Shown here: positions 53,649 to 62,451 of the stretch, in pieces
Position numbering within the stretch: position 1 is the stretch's first letter
How the letters are laid out: every line of letters begins with the position of its first letter
From: Prevotella sp.
GTDB taxonomy: Bacteria > Bacteroidota > Bacteroidia > Bacteroidales > Bacteroidaceae
DNA: 64,000 nucleotides
Direction of reading: 5' to 3'
Assembly (NCBI GenBank): GCA_015060535.1
Contig: SUYH01000006.1
Span: forward strand, 1-64,000
Position numbers and translations under genes: made by a program
Notes under the pieces: generated by a model
What the model saw: the letters and a program-made list of their open reading frames with translations, nothing else
What the model was told of the DNA's origin: nothing
The model's database searches: none

Positions 53649-55081
53649 AATTCTGCACTCTTTGGAGTACGTGGGAACGGGATGACGTCACGGATGTTCT
53701 GCATACCCGTTACGAACAGGATGAGGCGCTCGAAACCTAAGCCGAAGCCGGCATGTGGACAGCTACCCCACTTACGAGTATCGATATACCACCAGAGGTG
53801 TGTCATATCCATCTCACGACGCTTGATCTCCGACATCAGCTTGTCGTAGCTCTCCTCACGGACAGAACCACCAATAATCTCACCAATCTGTGGGAACAGC
53901 ACGTCGGTGCCCTGCATCGTAGGACCAGGAGCCACAGCACCCTTGTAACCAACACTTCCCTCGCCTTGTGCCTCGTTCTGCTTCATATAGAACGACTTGA
54001 ACGCACGTGGATAGTCAGTCATGATGACGGGCTTCTTGAAGTGCTCCTCAACGAGGTAGCGCTCGTGCTCTGAAGCCAAGTCGTCGCCCCAGTTGCAGGG
54101 GAACTCGAACTTCTTACCCTTCTTGATAGCCTCCTGTAGGATATTGATACCCTCAGTGTAAGGCAGACGGACGAAGGTCTCCTTCAACACACCTTCGAGA
54201 CGGGCAATCAGCGTCTTGTCAATCATCTGGTTCAGGAACTGCAGGTCGTCCTTACAGTTATCCAGTGCCCAGCGAACACAGTACTTGATGAAGTCTTCCT
54301 CCAAGTCCATCAGCTCTTCCTGGTCAAGGAAGGCCACCTCAGGCTCAACCATCCAGAACTCAGCCAAGTGGCGAGGGGTGTTCGAGTTCTCAGCACGGAA
54401 CGTAGGACCGAAGGTGTAGATAGCACCCAGGGCCGTAGCGCCCAGCTCTCCCTCCAGCTGACCAGAGACGGTTAGCGAGGTCTGCTCGCCAAAGAAGTCG
54501 TCGTCGTAGATGATCTTTCCCTCTTCGTCCTTCTTCAGGTCATAGAGGTTCTTGGTGGTTACCTGGAACATATTTCCTGCTCCCTCACAGTCAGAGGCTG
54601 TGATCAGCGGAGTGTGAAAATAGAAGAAACCATGCTCGTGGAAATAGGTGTGGATAGCCATCGCCATATTGTGACGAATACGCATCACAGCGCCAAAGGT
54701 GTTGGTACGCAGACGCATATGGGCATTCTTGCGCATCACTTCAAACGACTGGCCTTTCTTCTGCATAGGATAGGTATTGTCGCACAGACCATAGATCTCC
54801 AGCTGAGTAGCCTGAATCTCACTGCTCTGACCAGCACCCTGGCTCTCCACCAGTGTACCAACAGCGGAGATACAAGCACCTGTGGTGATGTCTTTCAGCA
54901 ACTGCTCATCAAACTTCGCAGGGTCAACAACCACCTGCACATTCTTGATGGTAGAACCATCATTCAGGGCAATGAAGTCTACTGCCTTTGAACTGCGGTG
55001 CGTACGCACCCAGCCCTTCACGCAGACTTCTTTTCCATATTCCGTGCTTTGCAGCACGTCTACTATCTTTGTTCTTTTCAT
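53645..55081 (-). CDS. asnS: asparaginyl-tRNA synthetase
   Basis: Class II synthetase. An OB-fold anticodon-binding N-terminus ([24 protein letters not shown]), motif 2 [21 protein letters not shown] and motif 3 [25 protein letters not shown], ending TPKSAEF. 478 aa from [10 protein letters not shown]. The upstream Met choice falls in the CTAGT array. The leader holds that 9-bp array, next to the rluB-like stop. Confidence 0.96.
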   Translation of the reverse strand: MKRTKIVDVLQSTEYGKEVCVKGWVRTHRSSKAVDFIALNDGSTIKNVQVVVDPAKFDEQLLKDITTGACISAVGTLVESQGAGQSSEIQATQLEIYGLCDNTYPMQKKGQSFEVMRKNAHMRLRTNTFGAVMRIRHNMAMAIHTYFHEHGFFYFHTPLITASDCEGAGNMFQVTTKNLYDLKKDEEGKIIYDDDFFGEQTSLTVSGQLEGELGATALGAIYTFGPTFRAENSNTPRHLAEFWMVEPEVAFLDQEELMDLEEDFIKYCVRWALDNCKDDLQFLNQMIDKTLIARLEGVLKETFVRLPYTEGINILQEAIKKGKKFEFPCNWGDDLASEHERYLVEEHFKKPVIMTDYPRAFKSFYMKQNEAQGEGSVGYKGAVAPGPTMQGTDVLFPQIGEIIGGSVREESYDKLMSEIKRREMDMTHLWWYIDTRKWGSCPHAGFGLGFERLILFVTGMQNIRDVIPFPRTPKSAEF

Positions 55082-55092
55082 TTTTCTTTTTT

Positions 55093-55153
55093 CTAGATAT
55101 ACTAGTATTTCTAGTTTAACTAGTATCACTAGTTCGACTAGTTTAACTAGTTA
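55093..55153. repeat. seven CTAG units at a 9-bp period in the asnS leader
   Basis: CTAG starts at 55093, 55102, 55111, 55120, 55129, 55138 and 55147, usually as CTAGT followed by four variable bases. The array lies between the rluB-like stop and asnS. Confidence 0.9.
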
Positions 55154-56530
55154 TTACTCGTAAGCGCCCATGCGCAGGCGATCAACCTCTTCTTCTGTGA
55201 GGTAACGCCAGTCACCACGACGAACATTCTTCTTGGTCAGTCCGGCAAACTGTACACGATCCAGCTTCGTCACCTTATAACCCAGACTCTCGAAGATACG
55301 ACGTACGATACGGTTCTTACCAGAGTGGATCTCGATGCCCACCTGCTTCTTATCTGTATCGCTGGCGTATTCAATAGCATCGGCCTTGATCTCGCCATCA
55401 TCCAACGTGATACCCTCAGCAATCTGCTGCATGTCGTGAGCAGTCACGTTCTTATCCAGGTGCACGTGATAAATCTTCTTCTTCAAGAACTTGGGGTGAG
55501 TGAGCTTTGAAGCCAGGTCACCATCGTTGGTCAGCAACAGTACGCCAGTAGTATTGCGGTCCAGACGACCTACAGGGTAGATACGCTCAGGACAAGCACC
55601 CTTCACGAGGTCCATCACCGTCTTACGCTGCTGAGGATCGTCACTAGTTGTCACGTAATCCTTGGGCTTGTTCAACAGCACATAGACCTTCTTCTCCATA
55701 GTTACGGGCTGATCGTGGAACTTCACCTCATCAGTACGCAACACCTTGGTACCCAGCTCGGTAACGATCTCACCATTAACGGTGACAACACCTGCCTGGA
55801 TGAACTCATCGGCCTCACGACGGCTGCAGACACCAGCATTAGCCAAGAACTTGTTCAGACGGATGGGCTCATTGGGATCGAAGTTCTCCTCCTTATACTC
55901 AATACGCTTTTTCAGCGAATACTTGGCATTGGGATCATACTTACCACGCTTGGGCTTGAAACCACCCTGCTGACGGGGCTGATAGCCACCCTGCTGCTGA
56001 TAGCCATAGCCACCCTGCTGACGAGGCTGATAACCACCACGAGGCTGATAACCACCCTGCTGGTAACCACCTTGCTGACGAGGCTGATAGCCACCCTGCT
56101 GATGAGACTGGTAGCCTCCACGCTGCTGATAGCCACCCTGCTGGTAACCACCTTGCTGACGGGGCTGATAGCCACCCTGCTGGCGAGGCTGATAGCCTCC
56201 ACGCTGCTGATAACCACCCTGCTGACCATACTGCTGACGAGGACGAGGCTGATAACCTCCCTCATTATTATAATTATTACGGGGACGATAGCCACCACGC
56301 TGAGGAGCAGCACTCTGTAAGCCTGCACCAAATCCCTCAGGACGGAAGCCTTCCTCGTCATGATTCTGATTGCGATTGTAACCACCCTGTGGTGTGTAGG
56401 GTCTTGGCTGATGAATACGTGGACGCGGTGTGCGACCCTGACGATAACCTTGATAACCACCCTCGTGGCCTGATGTGTTCTGCTGTTCAGTAGACAGCTC
56501 TTCGTTTTTCTTGTCGTTTTCGAATTCCAT
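55154..56530 (-). CDS. RluB-like pseudouridine synthase with Gly/Gln/Tyr-rich N-terminus
   Basis: The C-terminal half has an S4 domain (IRLNKFLANAGVCSRREADEFIQAG) and the RsuA/RluB catalytic motif GRLDRNTTGVLLLTNDGDLA with the conserved Asp; it modifies rRNA. The first ~205 residues are disordered: about 20 tandem GGYQPRQQ-type units, with RGG-like stretches that may bind RNA or condense. Start at MEFENDKKNEE. Repeat number may vary between strains. Confidence 0.88.
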   Translation of the reverse strand: MEFENDKKNEELSTEQQNTSGHEGGYQGYRQGRTPRPRIHQPRPYTPQGGYNRNQNHDEEGFRPEGFGAGLQSAAPQRGGYRPRNNYNNEGGYQPRPRQQYGQQGGYQQRGGYQPRQQGGYQPRQQGGYQQGGYQQRGGYQSHQQGGYQPRQQGGYQQGGYQPRGGYQPRQQGGYGYQQQGGYQPRQQGGFKPKRGKYDPNAKYSLKKRIEYKEENFDPNEPIRLNKFLANAGVCSRREADEFIQAGVVTVNGEIVTELGTKVLRTDEVKFHDQPVTMEKKVYVLLNKPKDYVTTSDDPQQRKTVMDLVKGACPERIYPVGRLDRNTTGVLLLTNDGDLASKLTHPKFLKKKIYHVHLDKNVTAHDMQQIAEGITLDDGEIKADAIEYASDTDKKQVGIEIHSGKNRIVRRIFESLGYKVTKLDRVQFAGLTKKNVRRGDWRYLTEEEVDRLRMGAYE

Positions 56531-56602
56531 AATTTCTATCCTTTTTTGATTGTTAAATGAGAGCCTCACGGTTCTCTCTTTTGTGTTGTTGATAATGTTT
56601 TT

Positions 56603-57949
56603 TTAAATTCCTGTATAATTCATTGGCGTGATAGCCATTAATTCTTCTTTTACTTCATTGCTGACCTCTAATCCCTGAATAAACTCGTGAATGGTCTGCT
56701 CTGTCATCTTCTGATTGGTACGTGTCAGTGCCTTGAGTGCCTCATAGGGATGAGGATAGGCCTCGCGACGCAGAATGGTCTGGATAGCCTCGGCGACTAC
56801 AGCCCATGTGTTATCCAAGTCCTCTTGCAACTTCGCCTCGTTGAGAATCAGCTTGCGCAGGCCTTTCAACGTGCTCTGGATGGCAATCAGGGCATGGCCC
56901 ATAGGAACACCCACATTGCGCAGCACCGTTGAGTCGGTGAGGTCGCGTTGCAGACGACTAACCGGCAATTTCTGTGCCAAAAATCCCAGCACGGCATTCG
57001 CCATACCCATATTTCCCTCAGAATTCTCGAAATCAATGGGGTTTACCTTATGGGGCATAGCACTTGAACCTACTTCACCAGCCTTGATCTTCTGTTTGAA
57101 GTATTCCATCGAGATATACATCCAGAAATCGCGGTCTAAGTCAATAATAATGGTATTGATACGACGCATGCCATCAAAGATAGCACCCATCCAGTCGTAG
57201 TTCGAAATCTGTGTAGTCCACTGCTCGCGCTCCAGGCCAAGCTTCTCGCTGACGAAGCTGTTGCCAAACTCACGCCAGTCGTACTGGGGATAAGCCACGT
57301 GGTGTGCATTGTAATTACCTGTTGCACCACCAAACTTTGCAGTAATAGGGGTATCCTTCAGTGCACGCAGCTGCTCTTCCAGACGATAGACGAAAACCAT
57401 GATCTCCTTACCCAGGCGTGTGGGAGAGGCGGGCTGACCATGAGTCTTAGCCAACATGGGAACATTCTTCCACTGCTCGGCATAGTCGTTCAACTGCTCG
57501 ATAAGCTCTTCCACCATCGGATAGTACACTTCTTCCAAAGCCTCCTTGATAGAAAGAGGCACACTGGTATTATTGATATCCTGTGAAGTCAGCCCAAAAT
57601 GGATAAACTCCTTATACTTTTCAAAATCACCAATTTTGTCTAACTGTTCCTTGATGAAGTACTCCACAGCCTTCACATCGTGATTAGTCGTCTTCTCGAT
57701 CTCCTTCACGCGGGCAGCATCCTGCTCTGTAAAGTTACGATAGATGTCGCGCAGGGGTTCAAAAAGCTGATGGTCAAAGTCTTCGAGTTGGGGCAAGGGC
57801 AGTTCACAGAGCGTGATGAAGTATTCTATCTCCACACGTACACGATAGCGAATCAAAGCATACTCTGAAAAATATCCTGCCAATTGTTCTGTTTTGTTTC
57901 TGTAACGACCATCAATAGGCGAGATGGCGGTTAGTGCATCCAGTTTCAT
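56603..57949 (-). CDS. purB: adenylosuccinate lyase
   Basis: Acts twice in purine synthesis. Superfamily signature GSSAMPHKVNPIDFENSEGN (catalytic Ser loop), with THGQPASPTRLG for the first His region. 448 aa, all helical. Flanked by a 70-bp gap to rluB and a tRNA-Val terminator. Confidence 0.96.
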   Translation of the reverse strand: MKLDALTAISPIDGRYRNKTEQLAGYFSEYALIRYRVRVEIEYFITLCELPLPQLEDFDHQLFEPLRDIYRNFTEQDAARVKEIEKTTNHDVKAVEYFIKEQLDKIGDFEKYKEFIHFGLTSQDINNTSVPLSIKEALEEVYYPMVEELIEQLNDYAEQWKNVPMLAKTHGQPASPTRLGKEIMVFVYRLEEQLRALKDTPITAKFGGATGNYNAHHVAYPQYDWREFGNSFVSEKLGLEREQWTTQISNYDWMGAIFDGMRRINTIIIDLDRDFWMYISMEYFKQKIKAGEVGSSAMPHKVNPIDFENSEGNMGMANAVLGFLAQKLPVSRLQRDLTDSTVLRNVGVPMGHALIAIQSTLKGLRKLILNEAKLQEDLDNTWAVVAEAIQTILRREAYPHPYEALKALTRTNQKMTEQTIHEFIQGLEVSNEVKEELMAITPMNYTGI

Positions 57950-57999
57950 TGTTTTCTCTTTATACCTTATTATAAATATAGCTATACTTTCTCTCTAAC

Positions 58000-58023
58000 A
58001 AAAAAGTCCCTCGCGGGACTCTC
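58000..58023 (-). terminator. terminator of tRNA-Val copy 1
   Basis: Stem AGTCCC/GGGACT with a 4-nt loop and a T run on the minus strand. Confidence 0.75.
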
Positions 58024-58030
58024 TCTTGTG

Positions 58031-58105
58031 TGGGCGCTGAGGGATTCGAACCCCCGACCCTCTGCTTGTAAGGCAGATGCTCTAAACCAGCTGAGCTAAG
58101 CGCCC
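58031..58105 (-). tRNA. tRNA-Val (TAC), copy 1
   Basis: 75 nt including the discriminator. Acceptor GGGCGCT/AGCGCCC, anticodon loop CTTACAA giving TAC, T-loop GGTTCGAATCC. No encoded CCA. Promoter TACCTTTG at 58134-58141 (minus). Confidence 0.97.
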
Positions 58106-58133
58106 CTTTGCATACGATTTCTAAAATCGAATG

Positions 58134-58141
58134 CAAAGGTA
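58134..58141 (-). promoter_or_regulatory. -7 box of tRNA-Val copy 1
   Basis: TACCTTTG on the minus strand, 28 bp upstream of the tRNA. Confidence 0.6.
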
Positions 58142-58150
58142 CAGAGAATA

Positions 58151-58181
58151 AGTGAGAAATGAGAAATGAGAAATGAGAAAT
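58151..58181. repeat. ATGAGAA heptamers
   Basis: Four tandem units upstream of tRNA-Val copy 1. Similar tracts lie at 60122-60153 and 60338-60368. Confidence 0.75.
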
Positions 58182-58253
58182 TTCCGTCACTTAACGTTTT
58201 TTAAGAACTCACCACATTTCTTCATTTCTCATTCCCCATTGCTCATTCCTCAT

Positions 58254-58304
58254 TTCTTTGACCTGAAGGTCAAAGCGACTTCGTCGATTACTCATTCCTC
58301 ATTT
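58254..58304. repeat. 51-bp repeat, copy 1
   Basis: Identical to 60437-60487. Contains palindrome TTTGACCTGAAGGTCAAA and arms CGACTTCGTCG. Lies 4 bp beyond the stop of the ACT-domain gene, perhaps as its terminator. Confidence 0.85.
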
Positions 58305-58307
58305 AGG

Positions 58308-58733
58308 CTACAGCCTATAAAGGTCGCTTGCTGCCAACAGGTCAACTTTCTTATCTGCCAGAATGCGTTCGCAGTTCTCCAGATCGGTCGGACGGATGAT
58401 GACATGAGCCACATCACCATTGGCAAAAGAGTACATATACTCAATGAACACACCGTTATCAGACAGGTGTTTCAGCACCTTAGCCAGCGAGCCACTAGTG
58501 TTGGGGCATACGAAACCTATCACATCAGTAATCTTTACGGCAAAGTGGGCGGCCTTCAGCACCTGATAGGCCTTATCGGGATCGCTCACGATACAACGCA
58601 GAATACCAAAATCCGAGTTATCGGCAATACTCATAGCGGAGAGGTTTACACCTGCCTCGCCCAACACGTCGGTCACCTCAGTCAGACGGCCCGACTTATT
58701 CTCCAGGAAAATAGATAATTGTTTTGCTAACAT
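58308..58733 (-). CDS. tandem ACT-domain protein (141 aa)
   Basis: Two ACT-like halves: KQLSIFLENKSGRLTEVTDVL and FAVKITDVIGFVCPNTSGSLAKVLKHL. ACT domains bind amino acids. It precedes the phenylacetate-CoA ligase gene in the same direction, as in other gut anaerobes, so it may sense aromatic amino acids or their products. No catalytic domain. Confidence 0.8.
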   Translation of the reverse strand: MLAKQLSIFLENKSGRLTEVTDVLGEAGVNLSAMSIADNSDFGILRCIVSDPDKAYQVLKAAHFAVKITDVIGFVCPNTSGSLAKVLKHLSDNGVFIEYMYSFANGDVAHVIIRPTDLENCERILADKKVDLLAASDLYRL

Positions 58734-58743
58734 AGTATATATT

Positions 58744-58785
58744 TACAATTTGACGATTTACGATTTACAATTTACGATTATCAAT
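58744..58785. repeat. GATTTAC-type heptamers reaching into the ligase 3' end
   Basis: About five units (ATTTGAC, GATTTAC, GATTTAC, AATTTAC, GATTATC) between the ACT gene and the ligase gene; the last lies in the final codons of the ligase (IDNRKL). Confidence 0.65.
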
Positions 58786-60063
58786 TACTCGCTTAGCCTT
58801 ACCTGTAGAGCGCTCAATACCCTTGGGCTCTACCAGTTTCACCTTGAAGCCCAGTCCGATAACACTACGCAGCTCGGCCTCCAGTTTCTTCTGCAAGCCC
58901 ACCAGCGTGGCCATATCGTCAGTGAAATATTCTTCCTTCACCTCCACCTTCAGCTCTGAGGTATCTGTATTGTTCACACGGTCAACGGTCAGCAGGAAGT
59001 GGGGCTCGTATTCCGGCAATGACAGAATGACAGCCTCAATCTGCGACGGGAATACGTTGACACCACGAATAATGAGCATATCGTCGCAACGGCCAAGGAT
59101 ACGGTCCATACGAACCAGCGTACGTCCACACTGACATTTCTCATAGTGCAGCGCCGTCAAGTCATGCGTACGATAACGCAACAGCGGCATACCCTCTTTA
59201 GTCAGATGGGTAAACGTGAGCTCACCCAACTGTCCTTCGGGCATTGGCTCGCCCGTTTCTGGATTCAGAATCTCAGGATAGAAATAATCCTCGTTCAGGT
59301 GGGTACCGCACTGATGACTACATTCATAACCCACACCAGGACCGGCAATCTCAGAGAGTCCATAGATATCGTAGGCCTTGATACCCAGCAAACTTTCCAA
59401 CTTCTGACGCATTTCCTCTGTCCACGGCTCAGCACCAAAGGCACCAACCTTCAACTTGAAATCATCACGTTTCCACTCGCTGTCGCGCAGAGCCTCGCCC
59501 AAGAACATGGCATACGATGGCGTACAGCATAACACGGTTGTTCCGAAGTCGTGCATCAGCGTAATCTGCTTCTGGGTATTACCACTTGAGATAGGTATCA
59601 CGCTTGCACCTATATTTGTTGCTCCATCATGGGCGCCCAAACCACCAGTAAACAGGCCATAGCCATAGGCCACCTGGAAGATGTCGTCCTTAGAAGCGCC
59701 ATAGGCGGTAAAAGCACGCGAAATGCTCTCTTGCCACATAGCAAGGTCCTTACGGGTATACAACACAACAACGGGTTTGCCCGTCGTACCACTCGACGCA
59801 TGGATGCGTACAATCTGCGACATCGGCACGGCAGCCAGTCCAAAGGGATAGTTGTCGCGCAGGTCGAGCTTGTTGGTAAACGGCAATTTGGTGATATCGT
59901 CAATCGACTTGATATCACCTGGCTCCAGGCCCATCTCCTGGAATTTCTTACGATAGAACGGCGTATTATGATACACATACTCCGCCATCTTCACTAATCG
60001 GATGCTCTGGATTTCACGAAGTTGCTCGCGATCCATGCATTCTACGGTCTCATTCCAAATCAT
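58765..60063 (-). CDS. phenylacetate--CoA ligase
   Basis: 432 aa, acyl-adenylate-forming family. Has the ATP loop SSGTTGKPVVV, the motif YDIYGLSEIAGPG, and RTHDLT and IIRGVNVFP in the C-terminal region. PaaK-type enzymes activate arylacetates; in anaerobes lacking the aerobic paa pathway, they work in aromatic amino acid metabolism. Paired with the ACT protein. Promoter TACCTTTG at 60107-60114. Confidence 0.9.
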   Translation of the reverse strand: MIWNETVECMDREQLREIQSIRLVKMAEYVYHNTPFYRKKFQEMGLEPGDIKSIDDITKLPFTNKLDLRDNYPFGLAAVPMSQIVRIHASSGTTGKPVVVLYTRKDLAMWQESISRAFTAYGASKDDIFQVAYGYGLFTGGLGAHDGATNIGASVIPISSGNTQKQITLMHDFGTTVLCCTPSYAMFLGEALRDSEWKRDDFKLKVGAFGAEPWTEEMRQKLESLLGIKAYDIYGLSEIAGPGVGYECSHQCGTHLNEDYFYPEILNPETGEPMPEGQLGELTFTHLTKEGMPLLRYRTHDLTALHYEKCQCGRTLVRMDRILGRCDDMLIIRGVNVFPSQIEAVILSLPEYEPHFLLTVDRVNNTDTSELKVEVKEEYFTDDMATLVGLQKKLEAELRSVIGLGFKVKLVEPKGIERSTGKAKRVIDNRKL

Positions 60064-60106
60064 TTTCTTTTTCTCTTTTTGCTTTCTATTAGTTGTTGTG
60101 TTGGGA

Positions 60107-60114
60107 CAAAGGTA
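60107..60114 (-). promoter_or_regulatory. -7 box of the ligase-ACT operon
   Basis: TACCTTTG on the minus strand, 43 bp before the ATG. Confidence 0.6.
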
Positions 60115-60121
60115 CTAAGAA

Positions 60122-60153
60122 TAAATGAGAAATGAGAAATGAGAAATGAGAAA
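60122..60153. repeat. ATGAGAA heptamers
   Basis: Four units directly upstream of the ligase promoter. Confidence 0.75.
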
Positions 60154-60186
60154 TTTTCGTTTAGTTCCGCTTTTTGCCATTTTTAA

Positions 60187-60222
60187 CAAAAAAAAGAGTT
60201 TCAACTTTATCGTTGAAACTCT
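60187..60222 (-). terminator. terminator of tRNA-Val copy 2
   Basis: Stem GAGTTTCAAC/GTTGAAACTC and T run on the minus strand. Confidence 0.85.
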
Positions 60223-60226
60223 CTTG

Positions 60227-60301
60227 TGGGCGCTGAGGGATTCGAACCCCCGACCCTCTGCTTGTAAGGCAGATGCTCTAAACCAGCTGAGCTAAGCGCC
60301 C
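60227..60301 (-). tRNA. tRNA-Val (TAC), copy 2
   Basis: Same 75-nt sequence as copy 1, identical as far as I can read. Promoter TACCTTTG at 60322-60329 (minus). Confidence 0.97.
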
Positions 60302-60321
60302 GTGCTTTTCAAAAGCGAGTG

Positions 60322-60329
60322 CAAAGGTA
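60322..60329 (-). promoter_or_regulatory. -7 box of tRNA-Val copy 2
   Basis: TACCTTTG on the minus strand. Confidence 0.6.
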
Positions 60330-60436
60330 CAAAGAAAAATGAGAAATGAGAAATGAGAAATGAGAAATATGCGTTTTGTTAACACAGTTTAACACGATAT
60401 CTCTCCATTTCTCATTTTTCATTCCCCATTCCTCAC

Positions 60437-60487
60437 TTCTTTGACCTGAAGGTCAAAGCGACTTCGTCGATTACTCATTCCTCATTT
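60437..60487. repeat. 51-bp repeat, copy 2
   Basis: Identical to 58254-58304. It runs into the last codons of the gene at 60482; a heptamer repeat supplies that gene's final Asn-Glu-Lys-stop. Confidence 0.85.
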
Positions 60488-61228
60488 CTCATTTGGTGCC
60501 CCGCGCCTTTTTGCTTCTTCCAGTTCTTTACGCAACTGTTCGTTCTCTGCTTCCATATCAGCAAGCTGAGCATTCAGCGCATCAATCTCCGCTTCCGACA
60601 GCGATTCAACGGCGGCCTCTTTCGCCTTTTTGCTAGAGTTGGACGTGCCGAAATACCACGTCAGACCGACTTCAAATGTCACTTGCTGCAAACGGTCCTT
60701 CAGCGCTATACCACCATTACCCTCATAACTGTTCCAGCCAATCTCGAAGTTGGCAGCTAGCTTCTGGTTAATTCGGAAAGTATTCAGTATTCCGAAGTTA
60801 ATATCACTGGTATAACTGGCTCGCGACATATTTCGCGACAAGCCTGCACCTATATAAGGGATACAGTTCCACAAACGATAAGGGTTATGACCCAACAGCA
60901 GCGAGCTGATGTTAAACATCACCTGCTCGTTCAACGTCCAATACTTATCAGCGGACACACCATCAGCCTTGGAACCCATCTGCCAGATATTCAACTTCGT
61001 ACGCAGGGCTAATGCCGAGGTCATCCAACGGCCTCCTGCCAATGAGATACCCCAGCCCGTATGACCTTCGCCACTGGGAAACTTATAGAAAGGAGCAGCC
61101 AGCGACTTCTCCCCTACTTGATACCATGCGTTCCAAACAAAGTTTGCCTGTGTGAACCATCGTCCGTCCTGAGCCATAGCTGTCAGAGGCATCAATACTA
61201 TAAATGTAATCAGAAATAATTTTCTCAT
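60482..61228 (-). CDS. outer-membrane barrel protein with C-terminal coiled coil (248 aa)
   Basis: Signal peptide MRKLFLITFIVLMPLTAMAQ. Residues 25-195 alternate like a beta-barrel (NFVWNAWYQVGEKSLAAPFY, TFRINQKLAANFEIGWNSY, QVTFEVGLTWYF). Residues 200-245 are a charged coiled coil (ESLSEAEIDALNAQLADMEA). Barrel plus coiled coil suggests a link to peptidoglycan or a partner. I set the start at 61228 because the 54 upstream codons cross the promoter TATTTTTG (61251-61258). Confidence 0.65.
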   Translation of the reverse strand: MRKLFLITFIVLMPLTAMAQDGRWFTQANFVWNAWYQVGEKSLAAPFYKFPSGEGHTGWGISLAGGRWMTSALALRTKLNIWQMGSKADGVSADKYWTLNEQVMFNISSLLLGHNPYRLWNCIPYIGAGLSRNMSRASYTSDINFGILNTFRINQKLAANFEIGWNSYEGNGGIALKDRLQQVTFEVGLTWYFGTSNSSKKAKEAAVESLSEAEIDALNAQLADMEAENEQLRKELEEAKRRGAPNEK

Positions 61229-61250
61229 CTTGTTGTCAATAAACCAAGTG

Positions 61251-61258
61251 CAAAAATA
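61251..61258 (-). promoter_or_regulatory. -7 box of the coiled-coil barrel gene
   Basis: TATTTTTG on the minus strand; decides the start at 61228. Confidence 0.5.
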
Positions 61259-61312
61259 AACAAATAAATCAGAAAAACAAAGTATTTTATTGGATATTTC
61301 GCTTTTTTGTCC

Positions 61313-61320
61313 TACTTTTG
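61313..61320 (+). promoter_or_regulatory. -7 box of the 329-aa envelope gene
   Basis: TACTTTTG, 29 bp before the ATG at 61350. Confidence 0.6.
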
Positions 61321-61349
61321 CACCTTGATAACAAACGTTTGATAAAATA

Positions 61350-62339
61350 ATGAAGAAAATCTTATTTTCCTTTGCACTAGCTGTGGTCACTTTGACTTCT
61401 CAAGCCCAGAACATGTTCAATCATCTCGATTTGGGCGTAACCCTCGGCACAACGGGTATTGGACTTGATGCCGCTATGCCGGTAGGCGACTATGTGAAGC
61501 TGCGTACTGGCTTCGAGGTCATGCCACGCTTCAACTACGACATGAACTTCGGGGTCGAGTCGTTCGATGGGACAGGAACTTCGATAGACCAGTCTACATT
61601 TAACCGCATGGCTGAAGTACTTTACGGATTGACAGGCTTTAAGGTAGACCAGAACGTCACCATGAAAGGCAAGCCCACGATGTGGAACTTCAAGTTTATG
61701 GTAGATGTCTATCCATTCAAGAATAACAAGCACTGGCACGTGACCGCTGGTTTCCACTGGGGACCCTCCAAGATTGCTGAAGCCGTCAATGCACAAGAGG
61801 ATTCTCCCTCGCTGTTTGCTGTAGGAATGTACAATCACATTTACGATGTAGCGTATGCGGACTGGGTATTGGACATTCCCACCCCCATCATTGAGACGAA
61901 GACCACCGGGGCCATGTATATGGATCCCAACACGGAGAAGGCCATTCTCTCAATGGGCCGCATGGGTATCCCCATTGGTAAATACAGTCACGATATGACC
62001 GATGCCCAAGGGAACGTTCACAAGAAAGGCGAGACCTACTACATGCAACCCAACGAAAACAGCATGGTTACCGTAGATGCCCGTACCAACAGCTTCAAAC
62101 CATACCTTGGTGTAGGCTATGAGGGTAGACTGATTAAAGGCAACGACAACTATAAGATAGGGTTCGATGCCGGCGTAATGTTCTGGGGTGGAACTCCTAG
62201 CATCATTACCCACGATGGAATGGATTTAGCGAACGATGTAGAAGACATCAACGGAAAAGTGGGCGACTATGTCAAACTCATCAAGGGCGTCAAAGTCTTC
62301 CCCGTATTGAACCTCCGCATTACACACACGATATTCTAA
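61350..62339 (+). CDS. outer-membrane beta-barrel protein (329 aa), family unknown
   Basis: Signal peptide cleaved near SQAQ. Strand-like repeats (NHLDLGVTLGTTGIGLDAAMPVGDYVKLRTGFEVMP; NFKFMVDVYPFKNNKHWHVTAGFHWG; YLGVGYEGRL) and an aromatic last residue (LRITHTIF). Long hydrophilic loops. I cannot name the family. Divergent from the coiled-coil barrel gene; the stop abuts a repeated hairpin. Confidence 0.65.
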   Translation: MKKILFSFALAVVTLTSQAQNMFNHLDLGVTLGTTGIGLDAAMPVGDYVKLRTGFEVMPRFNYDMNFGVESFDGTGTSIDQSTFNRMAEVLYGLTGFKVDQNVTMKGKPTMWNFKFMVDVYPFKNNKHWHVTAGFHWGPSKIAEAVNAQEDSPSLFAVGMYNHIYDVAYADWVLDIPTPIIETKTTGAMYMDPNTEKAILSMGRMGIPIGKYSHDMTDAQGNVHKKGETYYMQPNENSMVTVDARTNSFKPYLGVGYEGRLIKGNDNYKIGFDAGVMFWGGTPSIITHDGMDLANDVEDINGKVGDYVKLIKGVKVFPVLNLRITHTIF

Positions 62340-62360
62340 ATTACTCCGAAAGAAAATAAA

Positions 62361-62402
62361 ATTACTCCGAAAGTATTGTAAGATACTCTCGGAGTAATTT
62401 TT
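62361..62402 (+). terminator. terminator after the 329-aa gene
   Basis: Stem ATTACTCCGA...TCGGAGTAAT with T run. The same arm is also present once more at 62340-62352, 21 bp upstream. Confidence 0.75.
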
Positions 62403-62451
62403 AATAACCAAGCATTATTGGGTAATAACCCTGCCTTATTTGATAATAACC
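62403..62451. repeat. AATAACC units at a 21-bp period
   Basis: Copies begin at 62403, 62424 and 62445, the last inside the C-terminal codons (KVIIK stop) of the next gene. Copies 2 and 3 are preceded by TTATT and four other bases. Confidence 0.7.

Noticed and set aside
55900..56400. CRISPR-like regular repeats
   Set aside because: The periodicity comes from GGYQPRQQ codons inside the RluB-like gene; units are short, continuous and in frame, with no spacers.
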